DNA of 64,000 bases from Carya illinoinensis (taxonomy: Eukaryota > Streptophyta > Magnoliopsida > Fagales > Juglandaceae). The stretch is taken from contig NC_056755.1 in assembly GCF_018687715.1 (NCBI RefSeq), positions 25,374,501 to 25,438,500 on the forward strand, in the 5' to 3' direction. Position 1 is the stretch's first letter. Each line of letters starts with the position of its first letter. Below, piece by piece: positions 61,846-64,000 of this stretch. Made by a program: the position numbers and the translations under genes. The notes under the pieces were generated by a model, which was given only the letters and a program-made list of their open reading frames with translations, had not been told where the DNA came from and searched no databases.

Positions 61846-63284
61846 TACAAATTTAATTGTTGTTGTTCATCCTTCATAGAGTGAATTTGAAGATTACACT
61901 TGATCCAGCACATTTCGACAAAAGGAATGTCAATGGAACAGACAAGTCACAGCCAATCGCCACCTGCGCGCACCTCCATGTGCATTGCAACTAATCGGCC
62001 CAAAAGCCAACGCCCTTTACACCATTTTCTCAAGGGAAATCTCATCAAATGCGTCCATGATTAAAGCCTTACAGCTCATTTCTAGCACTGAACGAATTGA
62101 CTCGAATAAACCTATCTTTTCTATCACTGTTCCAATTGTAGCCCCCATTCAGCATACAAACGGTTTCCCTCAAGCCGAAGAAGTGCCACACGCCCCACAT
62201 GTTCTCATCTCACCATGGTTGAGCTTCTAACTTGAGTTGAGGGCATTAATCAACTCACAAGTCAATAGTCATCTCTAAACCGTGTTTTCAGGTTAATTTC
62301 CTTTTTAATTCTTTCTTAGCTTATATATGTGGACCTTACGACTTCTATTCTTGTTCTTTATCAATCTAAGAGTGAATTAGTGGATTGGAATTGATCCACG
62401 ACATTTCCGTTGAAGGAATGTCATTCCAACGCCCAAGTCCCCGCCAATCGCCACCTTGGTGCACATCCATGTGCATTGCAACTAATCAGCCCCTAACCCA
62501 TGCCTTTTATATTATTTTCTCAAGTGAAATCTCATGAAATGCCTCCCACCTTAACCCTTCCAGCTGATTGATAGAAATGGACGAATTGGCCCCCGAACAG
62601 ACCCGCCTTTTCTTTCGTTCTTCCAATCGCAGCCCACATAAGCCCCACCATCGGTTTCCATCGAGCCCAAGAAGTGCCACATGTCCTTCATGACCACAAC
62701 CTGCCATTGTGAAGGTTTTAACTTAAGTTGACGGCATTAACAAACTTACAGGTGATTAGTCGTCTCTAAACGATGTTTTGAGCTTAATTTTCTTATTAAT
62801 TCATTCTCGCCTTTTTTATACGGACCTTATGACTTTTATTGTTGTTTTTCATCATTCATAGAGTGAATTAGTGGATTAGAATTGATCCAACACATTTCAA
62901 TAGATGGAATGCAATCCCACGTAGGTGCACCTGCATGTGCATTGGAACTAATCAGCCCAAAGCCCGAGCCTCTTAAACCATTTTCTCAAGGGGAATCTCA
63001 CATCACATCCATCCCTCATTAACACTCCTGGTTCGTTTCAGGCATTGGACGAATTGGCTCGAAGAAACCCGTCTTTTCATGAATTCTTGCGCACATACGC
63101 CAAACCATTGGTTTTCCTCGAGCCTAGGATGTGCCACACGGCCCTAAAGTTCTCATTCCACCATTGTTAGGTTTCTGAATAAAGTTGAGGGCATTAATCA
63201 ACTCACTAGTGATTAGTCATCACAAAACCTTGTTTGGAACATAATTGCCCTTTTAATTCTATCTCACCTTTTCTAAATGAGCCT
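61846..63284 (+). repeat. HOR unit 36
   Basis: Full length; AAGGGGAATCTC as in unit 33 but with the common TTTTGAGCTTAAT. Confidence 0.95.
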
Positions 63285-64000
63285 TACAAATTTAATTGTT
63301 GTTGTTCATCCTTCATAGAGTGAATTTGAAGATTACACTTGATCCAGCACATTTCGACAAAAGGAATGTCAATGGAACAGACAAGTCACAGCCAATCGCC
63401 ACCTGCGCGCACCTCCATGTGCATTGCAACTAATCGGCCCAAAAGCCAACGCCCTTTACACCATTTTCTCAAGGGAAATCTCATCAAATGCGTCCATGAT
63501 TAAAGCCTTACAGCTCATTTCTAGCACTGAACGAATTGACTCGAATAAACCTATCTTTTCTATCACTGTTCCAATTGTAGCCCCCATTCAGCATACAAAC
63601 GGTTTCCCTCAAGCCGAAGAAGTGCCACACGCCCCACATGTTCTCATCTCACCATGGTTGAGCTTCTAACTTGAGTTGAGGGCATTAATCAACTCACAAG
63701 TCAATAGTCATCTCTAAACCGTGTTTTCAGGTTAATTTCCTTTTTAATTCTTTCTTAGCTTATATATGTGGACCTTACGACTTCTATTCTTGTTCTTTAT
63801 CAATCTAAGAGTGAATTAGTGGATTGGAATTGATCCACGACATTTCCGTTGAAGGAATGTCATTCCAACGCCCAAGTCCCCGCCAATCGCCACCTTGGTG
63901 CACATCCATGTGCATTGCAACTAATCAGCCCCTAACCCATGCCTTTTATATTATTTTCTCAAGTGAAATCTCATGAAATGCCTCCCACCTTAACCCTTCC
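63285..64000 (+). repeat. HOR unit 37 (partial)
   Basis: Complete monomer A and about half of monomer B before the window ends; right-hand subfamily markers. Confidence 0.95.

Larger units (their letters stand above)
29661..64000 (+). repeat. Satellite array, right block (units 13 end to 37)
   Basis: The array resumes with the repeated GTTTC target and runs to the window end. Unit lengths are 1,438, 1,439, 1,440 or 1,413 bp. From about 46 kb rightward the units form a distinct subfamily: monomer A ends with CTAACTTG, monomer B has TTATATATG, and from 47.6 kb monomer C has CGAAGAAA. The block extends past the right edge. Confidence 0.97.

Noticed and set aside
1..64000. CRISPR array or prokaryotic repeat system
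   Set aside because: Repeats are 1.4 kb without short spacer-repeat structure, and the retrotransposon features are of plant type.

Overview
The window is plant nuclear heterochromatin. It is one long tandem-satellite array that runs off both ends and is broken by two young LTR retrotransposons. I see no host protein-coding gene, tRNA, rRNA, CRISPR array or prokaryotic signal. The plant call rests on a primer-binding site matching the 3' end of plant tRNA-Asp, plant-type Ty3/Gypsy gag and pol remnants, and a large-unit satellite; I cannot name the species.

Layout. Satellite fills 1-2874, 11752-26962 and 29661-64000 (about 52.4 kb). The unit is a 1,439-bp higher-order repeat (HOR) of three diverged monomers, A (491 bp), B (491 bp) and C (457 bp), all in one orientation. 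There are 36 units plus a partial 37th, and removing the two insertions with their duplicated target sites restores perfect phase. Units differ by scattered substitutions, four 1-bp indels that each change unit length by one base, one compensating-free 1-bp deletion in unit 2, and a 26-bp deletion carried by four units. Shared variants reveal larger duplications: a three-unit 4,265-bp block at 53316-61845, a two-unit alternation before it, and a four-unit (about 5.76 kb) offset at 31.7-43.2 kb.

Insertion 1 (2875-11751) is 8,877 bp with 3,211-bp LTRs, an ATGAG target-site duplication, a tRNA-Asp primer site, a 42-codon gag stub and no pol. It is a large non-autonomous (LARD-like) Gypsy derivative. 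Its 2,455-bp interior carries one 145-aa coiled-coil ORF with its own TATA box and good start context, which is the least explained coding object here. Insertion 2 (26963-29660) is 2,698 bp with about 754-bp LTRs and a GTTTC target-site duplication. Its 409-aa ORF is an RNase H/integrase remnant, still open but lacking the integrase active site; primer site, gag, protease and reverse transcriptase are gone.

How the parts relate. Both elements are parasites of the array. Their LTR pairs are nearly identical (one substitution seen by eye in insertion 1; one substitution and one 1-bp indel in insertion 2), so both arrived recently, after the array existed. Neither has been copied along with the satellite units inside this window.
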